Of a DNA stretch of 64,000 nucleotides, positions 20,560 to 32,377 are shown in pieces (positions within the stretch are counted from its first letter, which is position 1; every line of letters starts with the position of its first letter). Where the stretch lies: assembly GCA_028023455.1 (NCBI GenBank), contig JAQFVV010006274.1, positions 624,001 to 688,000 of the forward strand. The letters are read 5' to 3'. The stretch comes from Epiperipatus broadwayi (taxonomy: Eukaryota; Onychophora; Udeonychophora; Euonychophora; Peripatidae). Under the pieces are notes generated by a model that saw only the letters and a list, made by a program, of their open reading frames with translations, ran no database searches and had not been told where the DNA came from. A program made the position numbers and the translations under genes.

Positions 20560-23500
20560 ATAATCACTTTGTTTATATTTATTTTTCCACAACTTCATTT
20601 TATGTGCCCTTTCTGCTTGCAAGCATTTACATTCAAACAACAGATGCATAGTATTTTCTATGCGTTTCTTACACAACTTGCAAACTAAATCGCCCACATT
20701 TTTCCATTTATGTGTATGTGCCCTTGTTGCTAAAGATCCTGTTTGAGCCTTAAACTACTTCTTTACTATTATCATAAATTAACTCACACCCAATATTCTG
20801 TTTATTTTTTATATGTATTTAAACTATTTTTACTCTCCATACTAATTCTCCATCTCTCCAACTTCCTATTCTTTATTAATGCATATATTTTTCTATCCCA
20901 TTCCTTGCAACTATTACACTCAACAATTCTAAGACAATCATCCCACCTTTTGTATAAGTATATTGACTTAAAATTCTTTATCCAAATCTTCTGCATATCA
21001 TAGTACCTTTCTTACCCATCTTGTTATCTCCCTTTTATGGATAACCTAATTAGATACTGTTTTGGCTATTCTTTTATCCATAAACTGCAAGCTACCAAAA
21101 CATTTTCATTTTGCTTTTTGCATTTCTCATATAAAAAATTGACTATCCCATTTCTCCTGGAATGACCTCCTTTGCTGTCCACATATCTGCATCTAATGCA
21201 TGGCTTCCTACTTCTCTTCGTATTTTTTCTAAGTAATCTAACACCCCTTTACTTACACATAATGCATCATTACCATATGTTAACCCTGCTACTGCAACTC
21301 CCTTTCATACAATTCTAGCTACATCATATTTATTATATCAAACACTGTTAATTTCTTTATCAGTTTCTTTCTTTTTTTGCACTTCTTTTTTCAATTTTTT
21401 TCTCCTATTAACCCAAGCAATTTCTCTGATTACTTAAGATGATTCCCAAATAGTTATGCTTATTTACCACACTTAACTTTTTATCCCCCAATAAAAATTC
21501 TTTGTCTGCTCTTTTCCCAGTATTAATCATCATTACTTTTGATTTTTCTTCACTAAATTTAATCCCCATCTCTTTACCCACTCTTATGCGTGTTCTCAGG
21601 ATAACTTCCATATCTTCCCTTCTTTCTGTATACAAAAGACATCATTTGCAACTCCCTTTCCACTTATTAATGGTATATCTATCCTTCTTCGTAGTCTTTC
21701 TATTGCTCTCTTCATTTATCTCAAATACAACCAAAACAAAATAGGTGACATAGGGCGTTCTTGCCTTAGTCCCACCCCATTTTAAACTTTAACTGATTCC
21801 ATATTTGCTAATTGATATGTATAATAATTATTTTTATATAATTTCTTAAAAATATTCACTAAAGCTCTACCAATTCCCAAATTTACTAAACTTACCCTTA
21901 ATCTATTTCTATTTACTCTATGGTACTCCTTCTCTATATCTATAAAAAAAACATATATAACTGTCTACCTGTATTTCTACTCATATCTATAAGTTGTGTA
22001 ACTAGAAATAAACTATCTCCTATAAGCCTATCTGATCGAAAACCTTCGGGCATTTTTCCCACTATATTATTCCATCCATTTTGCAACCCTTCCAGCCACC
22101 ATATATGCAAAAAATTTATATAATACTGACATTACCGCTCTTGGTCTATAATTACTTAATTTTTTATGATCTTTTCATTTAAATAGTACTCTTACTCCAA
22201 CCATCCAGAAAATCTCTCTTTTGTGTCATCTTATTAAAACATGATAATAGGTTTAATTTTGCCCCATGTCCTAAATTCATTACCATCTCTACTGCCATCT
22301 ATTTAAAACTCTTCCTCTCTATTTTTCAATTTCTTCCCTGACTCATTCAGTTCATTTTATGTAAATCTAATATTTCCATTATTATATCCTTTTATGTTTG
22401 TTATCACTCTGTTCTTTACATCTAGCTTCTTTTCTATACCCATTTCATCTTTATTTAAAATTGTCTCTTTAATTTTTAATTGGAGCTACTCTCTATTTCC
22501 TCATCATCTAGTAATACTATTATCTCTCTGCTACAATCCTTTTAATGCATTTCCAAAATTTTTTACTCCTATCTCTTCCTTTTTTATTTATATCCTCCAA
22601 CAATTTACTATTTAATTTCATTCTCTTTATAACTATCTAATTTGGCCAACTTTTTTTTTTTCTAAATACTTTTCCCATTTAACATTAACATCTTTTCACT
22701 TATATTCCCTGTTTGCTTTTACTTCTTTTTCACACCTTTACTTTCACTTTTTTATTATTTTATTCTTCTGAATATTCTCACCTAAAACCCTATTTGCCAC
22801 TTTTTCTACTTCACCACACCAGTCCTTATGTTCACCCCCAACCAACTCTTCCATAGTTTCTTCAACTTTTATTTTATATTCTTCTAACTTATTCTTATCT
22901 TTCATTCTTCATCCACATCTTTTACTATTCTTTCTACTTTTATTACTATTTCCCATCACATTAATAACCATTTTTATTATAAAGAAATTAAAATCACTAT
23001 TATACTCTATTCATTATCAAACACTTTCATTTTCATTCTTTATTCATTCCCTGTTTCTCTAATAATTTTTTATATGTTGTGTGAAATATATTATTTCTAG
23101 ACCATGTGTATAGTCAGTCTCTCATGAATATTTCACAAATTTCCAATGCTGAAATTCACTCTCTGACAAAAAATGTTCTAAACTATGCATTATTGTTATC
23201 TACATCATCAATTTCTTCAATATGCCCATTCATATTCCCTATAATCAGTATTCTCTTCCCTTTTTTTTTGAAATTCTGTATGTCCTTAACTAGGCTTTCA
23301 TATCTGCTACTGTTATATTTTATTATAGTTTGACTATCTTCAGTGGCTATATACACTATAGCTACCATCCCTTCTTGATTTCCTAACCGTATCTCAAACC
23401 ACAAATGATTTTGATACTTAACAGTATTTAAATATTTTTTTGACATAACTCCTATACTACCATCCATTTTTCTTTTCTATTTATACCCTACCATATCAAG

Positions 23501-23645
23501 TCTTCCAGTATAGGTTCTTCTCTTTTTAGATGTGTTTCCATTACTGCTAATACTTCAAACTCTTCATTTTTAACTGCTTTGCTTAATTCCAGCCATTTTT
23601 CTGGTATATTACCACCTTGCATATTCAAATATCCAATTTTAACAA
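20560..23645 (-). pseudogene. LINE ORF2: endonuclease and reverse transcriptase
   Basis: Reads KIGYLNMQGGNIPEKWLEL and VLAVMETHLKREEP (endonuclease start with its catalytic ETHL) near 23640-23520. Next come IGVMSKKYLN, KGKRILIIGNMNGHI (family GDFNxHIG, Asp replaced by Asn) near 23250, and YTWSRNN near 23110. RT: SDRLIGDSLFLVTQLIDM, motif A FIDIEKEYHRVNR near 21935, motif B GLRQERPMSPILF near 21755, and motif C reading VANDVFCI near 21645 (family YADDV). Then KFSEEKSKVMMIN and NKHNYLGIIL, and a final finger VCKLCKKRIENTMHLLFECK near 20630-20690. ORF2 normally nicks DNA and primes reverse transcription. Many stops and the altered active sites mark this copy dead. Confidence 0.82.
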
Positions 23646-23855
23646 TTTTTTCTTTCCTAACTACTCAGTTATAAATTCTTTTGAGTCTTTCTTCTCAATG
23701 ACATTAGTAAATAACTTTCTTACCATTAATTTTCCAGACCCATTTGCTCTCCACATTTACATTTATATTCTAATTAGTTACCATTTGTTTATTTCTTACA
23801 TCCTGCCCATTCTTCTTCTTTCTGGCAACACTGCAATTTAAAACCCCATCTCCCT

Positions 23856-24830
23856 TTATAAGTTTCCTGAACTACATCCCCTATAAATCAAACTTCTTAA
23901 AACTTCACTTCCTTGTTTTGTTAAGTGCAATCCATTTTTATTGTATAACTTTCTTTTACTAATAAAAAAATCTTGCACATCCACAAACATAACATTATTT
24001 CTCTCACACAGTTTTTCAATCTCATTTATAGAACATACCCTATCTAACAAATATCTATTGTCAAATCTTGGGTAATAATCCAACTATTCCTACTCTTTAA
24101 TCTTACTCAAATTACTAATCAATTCTATGTACTCATCCATTATTCTCTCTGACGGCTCTGACAAATTATTTGTCCTTATCATAATTCCAGGCGGACATAT
24201 TCTTACATACCTGTTTCTATTTTCCCTTATAATTACATCTCCACATTTTCTAATTAGCGATTCTCATAGTTTACTTTCCCTACTTCCTTTGCAATATTCT
24301 CTTCCACCTTTTGGACTTCCTTATCTACTTCTTTTTTATTATTACTTTTCAATAATTCTTTTATCTGCTCACACTTCGTCTCTAATAATTTTAATTTTGC
24401 TTCTACATCCTTTACGTCTTCATCTATCTTACTCATTCTTTGGCTAACTATCTCTATTGCACTACTTATTTTTCCATTCATATCTCTTGTCACTCCACTA
24501 AAATATATTCTATCCTATCTTTCCCAATTACATTTTGCTCCATTTCTCCTGACTTTCTCTTTAAACTATGCACACTTAGAAAACACTTTTCACCTCTTTT
24601 ATCACATTTACACACTGTCTACATAGACATAAACCTGTTACATTGTTCCTAGTCTTATTTAAGCATTTCAAATGATAAACCTCATCACCTATGGTACACT
24701 CTACCACAGCATGCCTAATTTTTTTCTGATCATTATGTATGCATTGTGGAATATAAATATAATCCACATTCCTTCAATTCTCCTACTTTATATTTAACTT
24801 TATGCTTCCTCTCCTCCTCTTCAAATCCCT
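23856..24830 (-). pseudogene. LINE ORF1: PHD-like finger, coiled coil, SGNH esterase-like
   Basis: Pieces read right to left. At 24767-24576 a cysteine/histidine block VVECTIGDEVYHLKCL..TGLCLCRQC fits a PHD-like finger. At 24493-24254 a helical, charged coiled coil (ISSAIEIVSQRMSKIDED, VEAKLKLLETKCEQIKELL). At 24083-23856 DYYPRFDNRYLLDRVCSINE, LCERNNVMFVDVQDFF and NKNGLHLTKQGSEVLRSLI; GLHL corresponds to the Asp/Gly-x-x-His block of SGNH hydrolases (family form DGLHLN). Such ORF1 proteins bind element RNA and multimerise; the esterase role is unknown. Frameshifts separate all three pieces. The block III Asp reads Asn (KNGLH), which would weaken catalysis if the assignment is right. Confidence 0.7.
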
Positions 24831-25419
24831 TTATACAAAGGAGAGAACTTTACTTTCTTTCAATGGCAATCGATAAACATGTGTTCTCCAATTTATGACC
24901 TCAAAACGTTATCTTCTTTCTCAAATAAATCACTTCCTTTTCTAAATTAAAAAAATTATTTAGTAACAAAATTACTCAAAACCAACTAATCTTATGTACA
25001 ACTTAGTTATAAAGCCTCCTTACAGTAACAACACCACAACAAAAAGTTTTACACTTCTATTCTTAAAATACCATAACGAAACAATTTCCAAACATTATCA
25101 AAATTCTTCACCATCTTTCCAAATACAATTAAAATTATCTCTCTTCACTCCAATTTTTTCCATGTCAACACAGCATGTACACAATTTTCGTAGCAACCAA
25201 TTTCCTGAAGATAATCGCATATATAAACTTTAACTTATCTTGCAGAGCAAAATAGCTACATCGCAACAAGTCAGTCATGCTTTTCATGATTTGGTATAAG
25301 CAGTAAGAAGTTGTTTTCTCTCATTTCTTAAAATTTTTGTGAGAGCACTGAATGTAGTAGATCTTAGGATCTAATGCAACTCTTCAGCAGAGGCAAAACC
25401 CTATACAGTAATGCCACCA

Positions 25420-25545
25420 GTGCAAGCCAGAGGTAATCAATGAATGCAGGAAGGTTTGTGCACAAACACCCTATCTAGTACCTGCTCATTCAATATTCCC
25501 AGACTGGTTTCTCGCTGGTGCCTTTCATCAGTGAGAAGCCTTGGA
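25420..25545 (-). repeat. R3-like repeat with degenerate hammerhead
   Basis: AATCAATGAATGCAGGAAGG (near 25436) matches R3. On the minus strand CTGATGA (from 25531 to 25525) and GAAAC (25511-25507) keep hammerhead core order, but the sequence between them (about 13 nt) pairs only weakly. CCAGACTGGTTTC replaces the CAGACCGGTTTC seen at 31970. A decayed ribozyme is likely. Confidence 0.45.
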
Positions 25546-27330
25546 TCTGATAGCACTTCATCAATATCTTCAGACCTAATGCAACCCTTTAGTAGCCACA
25601 TTTTATATAATGTAACAGTCAGATGATGTATGTTGGTTTAACCCAGTTCGAATACTAGGCGAAAGTACCTCGAGGCCACCCTTACGCGAGATATTAAATC
25701 AAGAATACTATGACCTCTGCCCTGGTTCGCCTATTCTCGAGGCTAACTACGAACCAACAACATTATCTGAGACGTGCATAAATTGTTTTCTCATCCGGCA
25801 AAGCTAGCATCAGAGGGAGACATGGACAGGAACACCTACGGAGATAAATAGTTAAATGTGCAAAAGTACTAAGAAATATGTGTTTTGCGTGCCTGGATCA
25901 TTGGAAAAGTAAAATAAGGCATTAAAATAAAATTAGAAAAACTCAAGCTTGTTAGTTAAATAAGATATTTAATTAATGAGTTTAAAATATTAATAATGAT
26001 TAATGGCCTCCGCTATTCCCCTAAATTAATGAAACAAACTAATTAGACAATAAAAACAGATTAAACGATATAATATTTTTGCGGTCTAGGTCTTTTCTTC
26101 CCAATTTTAATAAAATTGTCAAGTCGAATCTCCCCGATAAAGTACAATTATAAAAATCTTTCGCAAAGCATTTTCTAATTGCTTTGCGCTAAAAACAGTT
26201 TAAAAATTATTTAAGATGTATACAGCTAAATCAGATATACGTAATAAGCTAATGGCGGACAAAAGAGGCATTATCGAGGAGATCAAGTTGGCAAACAAAG
26301 GAAACTTACTCATATGGAATTTAGAAACAAATAAAATTGGAAAGAGATTTTAAATGTAAAATTAACTTTTAAACTTAACCGCAATGGAATACAAAATATT
26401 TATACTTGTTAATAATGAAGAATAGCGAAGGAAAAAGGGTTAAATATATATAGATAGATGATCACACAATATATATCTAAGACTAGTCTATAAAAATTGT
26501 TACATTACAAATATAATTAAATAGAACATTTCAGAAATATAATTCAGTGAAGCCATTAAGAAAGGTATGAACAGAAAAGGGTAGAAAGTAAATAGTTCAA
26601 TGAGGAGAGATATGATTACCATCCTGGTTCCTTGCTCGTGTTAGGCATCATCGTGGCTTGATCCGACCGGCAATAGGTATTTGTCCGGACAAGGAAAATA
26701 CTTAGCATGGTTTCATGAAAAATCCTACAGACACGGCACAGAGTTCAGATTATATTGGGTGGATACTACGGCATTTTGATGGTATTTAGGAACCTCGGCG
26801 ATAGGCAAAGCTATTTGCCTAGCCAAGCATAGTAGAATCCATCAAATTCATATGACTTTTAGCTTGTAGCATGTTCAAACTTCTCCATGATTTTGAAGAC
26901 GACAGTTGTATAACTTTTTGGAATAAAATATCAACAAGCAAAATCTGAAAGAGTTCTCCAAAGAGAAATCTGAATGCCAAGTCTTTTGTTCTCTCTCCAA
27001 TTTATACCTTTTTTGTAAACTACCTTCTATTGTTTGTATGATCTTAGATCTTGATAAGCCCCCCATGCTCCTTTGTTTCAATGTAACATTTTCTAAAAAT
27101 AACTTTTACTTTTTTATTCTAAATTTCTTTCTTTAAACTTTGAATTTATTAATTAAAAAAGAAAGAGAAGGCCATCTTTAATTTGCCTCGAATGGGCTAA
27201 TTAATTAAGAACATACATTCTTTTAGAAAATGTTTGCGGGCTTATCTCAAAATAAAAATCATACGCCATATTTTAACAAGATTTTAAAAAGAAATATTTA
27301 ATAAAATAAGCATTTTTATTTCAGCAGAAT
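25546..27330. other. Unassigned non-coding sequence
   Basis: The 25620-25860 and 26600-26860 stretches are less AT-rich than the surroundings (AAAGTACCTCGAGGCCACCC, GGCAAAGCTATTTGCC hairpin). I found neither paired LTRs nor a readable protein. It could be a degenerate repeat. Confidence 0.4.
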
Positions 27331-27341
27331 TTTGCATTAAC

Positions 27342-27380
27342 TCATATATATATATATATATTGTAGATATATATATAGTA
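27342..27380. repeat. (TA)n microsatellite
   Basis: TATATATATATATATAT interrupted by TGTAG and followed by ATATATATAG. Confidence 0.8.
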
Positions 27381-27890
27381 TTCAATTATTTAAAAAAAAA
27401 ATTTTTTTTTTTTTCTTTTATACATACAGAGATTTATATGTATAGATTTATTATTATGAATAAGCAGTTTTGTGATTTATTATATAATTTTTTTTTTATT
27501 AAATAATATGTGTTAAATTTATTTAACTTTCATTTTGTTAAAATAGAGTAAATCAGAAAAGTGTAAAACAAGGCAATTAAGATTGTTAGATTAGGAGATA
27601 AAAATTGTACACGTGTGAAACAATGAATACATCTGTACAAACACAAAGATGCTTTTACACTTATTCCTGATGGCTATAGATTCCAGGTTTGTTGTTATCT
27701 GTATCTTAAGATTATTTTACAAAAGAGGTGCTTTGATGTAGATAACGATAGCGATCAATTATAAGTCTTTATTGATTGTGACCGACGTCAAACTTGTGAA
27801 GCTTTGATTTTTTTTTAAGATAAAGATTTCCAGATGTTTTTTTTTCTTTGGTTGAAATTCGCGACATAAATGATTGAAACAATTTTTTTA

Positions 27891-28050
27891 ATCAGTCAGT
27901 CTTAAATTTTTTTAGAGAGATGATCAGTTAGTCTTAAATTTTTTTAGAGAGATGATCAGTTAGTCATAAATTTTTTTTAAAGAGATGATCAGTCAGTCAT
28001 AAATTTTTTTAGAGAGATGATGAGTTAGTCATTAATTTTTTTAGAGTGAG
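27891..28050. repeat. 32-bp tandem repeat, about 5 copies
   Basis: Unit ATCAGTYAGTCWTAAATTTT followed by TTTAGAGAGATG, repeated with small changes from 27891 to about 28050; the last copy drifts into AGAGTGAGAGTCACTC. No spacers, so this is not CRISPR-like. No coding. Confidence 0.88.
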
Positions 28051-31000
28051 AGTCACTCAAATTATTATTATTATTTTGAGACTCAACTCAGTCGGTCCTT
28101 CCTTGTTATTATTCTTAAGCAGAAATGTAAGCTCGGATTTTTTTTTAAAAGAGAGTGAACGCTTTAATTTTTTTTTCTCACTCCTTGAAAGTTGAAAAAA
28201 AAGAGCAAATGAAATGTGCGTTTATATAAAGCAATTTCCAGCAATATTAAAGAAGAGGAGAGAAATGGAACAAGATTGAATTTATTATAAGTTAGTAATA
28301 ATTATAAAAATGATATTAACATATTTGGTTATGCATAATACTATGCCTCTGCATTGCTAAACCATTTTTTTCTGCTTCCTGGTTAATACAGAATGAGTCA
28401 AAATCGCTGATCTGTCTATGAAGTCATGTATCCAGTAATAACCAACAAAATGATAGATTTTGAAGCCAACCACACAAGCTATATGGAATGCTTTGTTTCT
28501 AGTTCCTGTCTTATTAAAAGCTCATTGCCTTCGAATGAATGGAGAAGAGGAAATAGGAGGAAAAGAAAATCTATAACAGCCATGTAGAACCAAGTTTGAA
28601 GCCATAAATCAAATTTTTGTTGATTTACCTCAATCATCTAAAGTGTCAACAGCAATTATTTTTTTTAAAGGAGAGAGACAAGCAAATCCACCGGTACCTA
28701 CTTATTCAAAGTACTTATAATAATTTTTTTTTAAATGGTAGAAGGAAGCCAATCAACAGTGAATAATAATGGAATTGAAGAAACAAGCAAAGTCAATTGA
28801 TTCAGCATTATCTTAAAAGTATCTGCAATAACTTTTTTTTTTTTTTGTTGTTGTTGGTGAGCAAAGAAAAGCAGTCTGAAAATTCAAATTCAGGACATTA
28901 ATAAGAAGTAAAAAGTAGACGGGTAAATATGAACTTTCTTTAACCGATTTTATTCTTTTACTTATTAAAAGTAAACCTTAATTTACTGGTCAAAGCAATT
29001 TTCTTTTTTTGATACAGAAACATTAAAGACTTGTTTATCTATAGTTATTTGCAATATCTCACAACATAGCACAAACATAGTTTAAATCTTTAAACTTAAA
29101 TTTTTCATTATTTTTTTTTTTTTTTTTTTATTATATATTGTAATGTTGAAATGTTTTTTTTTTAATTGTTCTTCAGTTGTTAATGATGATGAGCAACCTA
29201 TAGATATATGCATTTATAATGTTTTTTATTTTTATTTTATCTTGTTGCATATTAAAAGTTAATATATGTATTTTATTTTCTTTCGCTATAAGGTTGCAAA
29301 AGAAAAAGATATTTTTATATATGTAATTTATGGGTATACATTTTAAACATATATGTTAACATTACCGAATGCGTGAATGTGTAACTGCTTATCCAAACAC
29401 ATCAAAGAATAGGTTATATATGATTAGTTTAAAATGGTAAATTGAAAAATAGGGCATTACATTTGAATGGAAATGAAATAACATATACAAGTAACACCTG
29501 AAATTTATTTTATGATATGATGAGTAAGAAAAGTCTTAAATAAGCATTTATAGAATATGTATTTTTTTTTTAATATTGATTTAAGTCAGCTTATTTTGAG
29601 ATATCAAGAAAAATGACAAACCTATATATTAAGTTTATTTGCTTATACTTATATAAATTTTTATATTAATAAGCCATTTATTTAATTGTCGATTTAACTT
29701 TAAAGAAGGAAAGAAAGAGTAGTAGTGTTAATAAAATATAATTATATATCTTAATTGGTTTCCGAGTTGTTATTAAGAATATTGTTTTTTTTTTTTTTGT
29801 CTTAATTCTATCATTTTAATTCATCTTCATTGCTCGCAGTTATTAAGTATTACCATTCGTATATATTGAGCAATCACTTGCAAATATTAAGCGTCCGCAA
29901 AATAATAGGTAAACTAGAATGTTGATATTTAGGTATTTAAGGATTATGCTTGAGAATAACCAAATTTTGATAATTATAGTTCAACATAGAAAGCTAAAAT
30001 TGTGTTGTGTCCATGAATTTAGATCATCCTCATCAAAGATGGATATCATGTTATTAGTTAAAAATGTTTCAAATAATACTATATAAAAGTTATGATCGCC
30101 ATCAATCATCATTAATAAATTATAATCATTAAATTTAATGTTTAGCGTAAAGAATATATTTTAGTAAATAGGGGTTTATAGAAAATTGAATATTATGCAA
30201 AGAGATTCATGATGATCAATCATCACCATTAGTATTATTAAATCCCAGTATGAAATAGGATAATTTTAATAGATGCCTATAAGTTTATAAAGATGAATTT
30301 ATTGTTGTGAGTTTATTGATAAGCCATGGCTGGTATCATCATCACTATTATAATCATTATTGTGATATCACTATTATTATCATTATTATGATATTATTAT
30401 CATCATCATCATTATTACCTTTATTGTGATAAATAATCTAGTTAAATGGCCATCAATATCAATAATGGTCTTCACATGCTTGTTTGGAAGCCATTAATAG
30501 AATTATACATGTCTGTTCATCAATATACGCTAATGAGCTAGCAATGTCTATAAGAATCTTTGATCTATAGTATAAACTTTGGTAATATTGGGATCTTGTA
30601 ATTTTATCAATATAGATAAAATGTAAGAATGTCATTTTTGTTCAATAGTCATCCAAGTCATGTGTAATAAATATGTACTGAATGAGTTTGAACTCAAGTA
30701 CACTATAAATAGATACTTATCTAGATTGAAAACAATCTAGTGGCGCTCATGGGAAAACACATGTACTTAGCTAAACTGAATAAAGAGTGATATCATCCCT
30801 TTCCAACTTCATAATATTAGTTTTATAAAATATATTTTTTTATAAGTTGTCATGAATAGCACCAGTGTGTGCATATGACCAGGAATGGTCTTATATATTT
30901 GGAAAAAAGAATAGGAAGGATTCTTTGTTAGAAGAACCTAGTATTGGAGATAAGCATAAGGCACTCCAGGAATCTCACAGTGGGTACTTTTATTCAGTTG

Positions 31001-31860
31001 CTATATTTAATATTATTTTTATTAGATGACAATGGCCAGTATGTTTTATTGTTCAAATGACTGCCCCAATATATAAATAAATACCAAGAATCTTTAATGC
31101 TGATATTTTCAAGTGGCACAGTGATTCTATAATTTCTTTATCTATGCTATGATGAATTAATATAGTTACAAATGGTACAGATTGGATAGGCATATATCTA
31201 ATAATTAATAATTTCCCCTATCTAAATATTTATTATGGTTACAAATGTGACATATTAAAATAGTTACAAATTATAGTTACAAATACATATCTTTTATATT
31301 AATTTAATAATTACAAATACATATTTATATTAATTTATAAATATTGTTACAATATATATATATATATACGCTTGATGTATATATATGTTTGATTAAAAGG
31401 TTTTAACAAGTAATTTTTATTAACAGAAATTTAATCTTAGAATGGAATTTATTCAAAAGGAAATATTTAAATGCAAATACACATTTAATAAACGTAATTT
31501 ATTTTAGCTGTAATGCAAAACCCTGCTGATATTGGGCTATAAACTTAATTCAGGTCTACAATACTGATTAAGTTTATAGGTGGCTGTGAAGCATGGATCG
31601 GACCTCCAGATCCATTGCTTCAATAATAGAGATATATAGGGGAGATAATGACCTGGGTCAACTGATGAGTGCTGGTTCAGCACAAAATGCATCTTGGGAG
31701 TCATTTGTATTATTGTATCTATATGAATTTAAAAGGAATGAGGGAGTATAATTTTTAGTTTAGAAAATGATTAGTAATCATTGTATTTATCTGAAGTGGA
31801 TGGTGTTAAAGTTGAGAGTGGAGTGAGTTTGGCAATAGTAAATAAAAACTAACCATTAAC
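28051..31860. other. Non-coding sequence with microsatellites
   Basis: No supported gene. Long T runs at 28838-28856 and 29109-29128, and a mixed (ATC)/(ATT) microsatellite at about 30328-30425. Confidence 0.5.
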
Positions 31861-31865
31861 TATAT

Positions 31866-32312
31866 TTAAAATTAAGAGCGTGCTAATAGCTCTAAACAAG
31901 CTTTTTTTTATTTATGATACATGCTATTACAAGAGAAGACATTCATCTTGGGTTGTCCCCATCCCCAGACCGGTTTCGACCTATGGGTCTCTTCAGTGAG
32001 GAGTTGGGACATTAGATTTAAAAAACCAACTCAAGCCAAGCATTTATCTAAAAGTTAATTGTTAGAAGAAGATCTGAAACTTTTTGACATCTACATGTCT
32101 TTAAAGTCAGCTCTCCAACTGAAGAAATCATATGGGCCTGAACTTAATTCAGATACTCCATATATTAGTAGGCTTAGCCCTTTAATTTAGCCAAAGCCAC
32201 AACAGCAAAATAATAATAGTAATAATAACAAGTCAGATGTCACATGACTTATATATAGCTTGCACTTACAAAAAAAAAGCTTGTTCAGAGCTATTAGCGC
32301 GCTTTTAATTTT
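31866..32312. repeat. R1-associated inverted-repeat element with hammerhead
   Basis: Outer inverted arms TTAAAATTAAGAGCGTGCTA..CTCTAAACAAGC (31866-31910) and the inverse at 32269-32312. Between them lie a hammerhead-type ribozyme (minus strand) and an intact R1 body (32026-32225). A second, overlapping inverted repeat pairs 32216-32273 with 32323-32371 (AGTCAGATGTCACATGA, AGCTTGCACTTACAAA). Relatives are at 1515-1623 and 4830-5262. Confidence 0.75.
31955..32010 (-). ncRNA. Hammerhead ribozyme (PLE/retrozyme type)
   Basis: On the minus strand: stem I 5' side GTCCCAACTCCTCA, core CTGAAGA (31996-31990), stem II GACC-CATA-GGTC (perfect 4 bp), core GAAAC (31977-31973), then CGGTC, giving a very short stem III and cleavage triplet GUC. 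The stem I 3' side TGGGGATGGGGA pairs with TCCTCA over 6 bp, then an internal loop, then 4 bp CCCT/GGGG(A). All invariant core positions are present. This minimal type with a self-complementary ACCGGT around stem III is the kind reported in Penelope-like elements and retrozymes. Self-cleavage is inferred from sequence only. Confidence 0.78.
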
Positions 32313-32377
32313 ACATATTTGTAAGTGCAAGCTATATATAACTCATGTGACATCTGACTTATTATTACTATCATTAA

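Larger units (their letters stand above)
20395..25250 (-). mobile_element. Non-LTR retrotransposon with PHD/SGNH ORF1 and EN-RT ORF2
   Basis: About 4.85 kb on the minus strand with complete LINE order: 5' leader (25250-24840), ORF1 with a zinc-finger/PHD-like block, a coiled coil and an SGNH-esterase-like end, then ORF2 with AP-like endonuclease, reverse transcriptase and a C-terminal CCHC-type finger. It ends near a CATCTCATCTCATCATCATC tail around 20395-20415. PHD plus esterase in ORF1 is an established feature of CR1-like elements, so I place it in that broad group. Many frame breaks show it is inactive. Confidence 0.85.

Noticed and set aside
21502-24652. Series of plus-strand frames of 65-106 codons across 21.5-24.7 kb
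   Set aside because: All lie antisense to the minus-strand LINE; the minus strand carries the endonuclease and RT motifs.
25610-26870. Possible LTR or LTR retrotransposon
   Set aside because: Sequence is less AT-rich, but no repeated ends, primer site or gag-pol motifs could be found.
27891-28050. CRISPR-like regular repeat
   Set aside because: Units are contiguous without unique spacers, and the context is eukaryotic.
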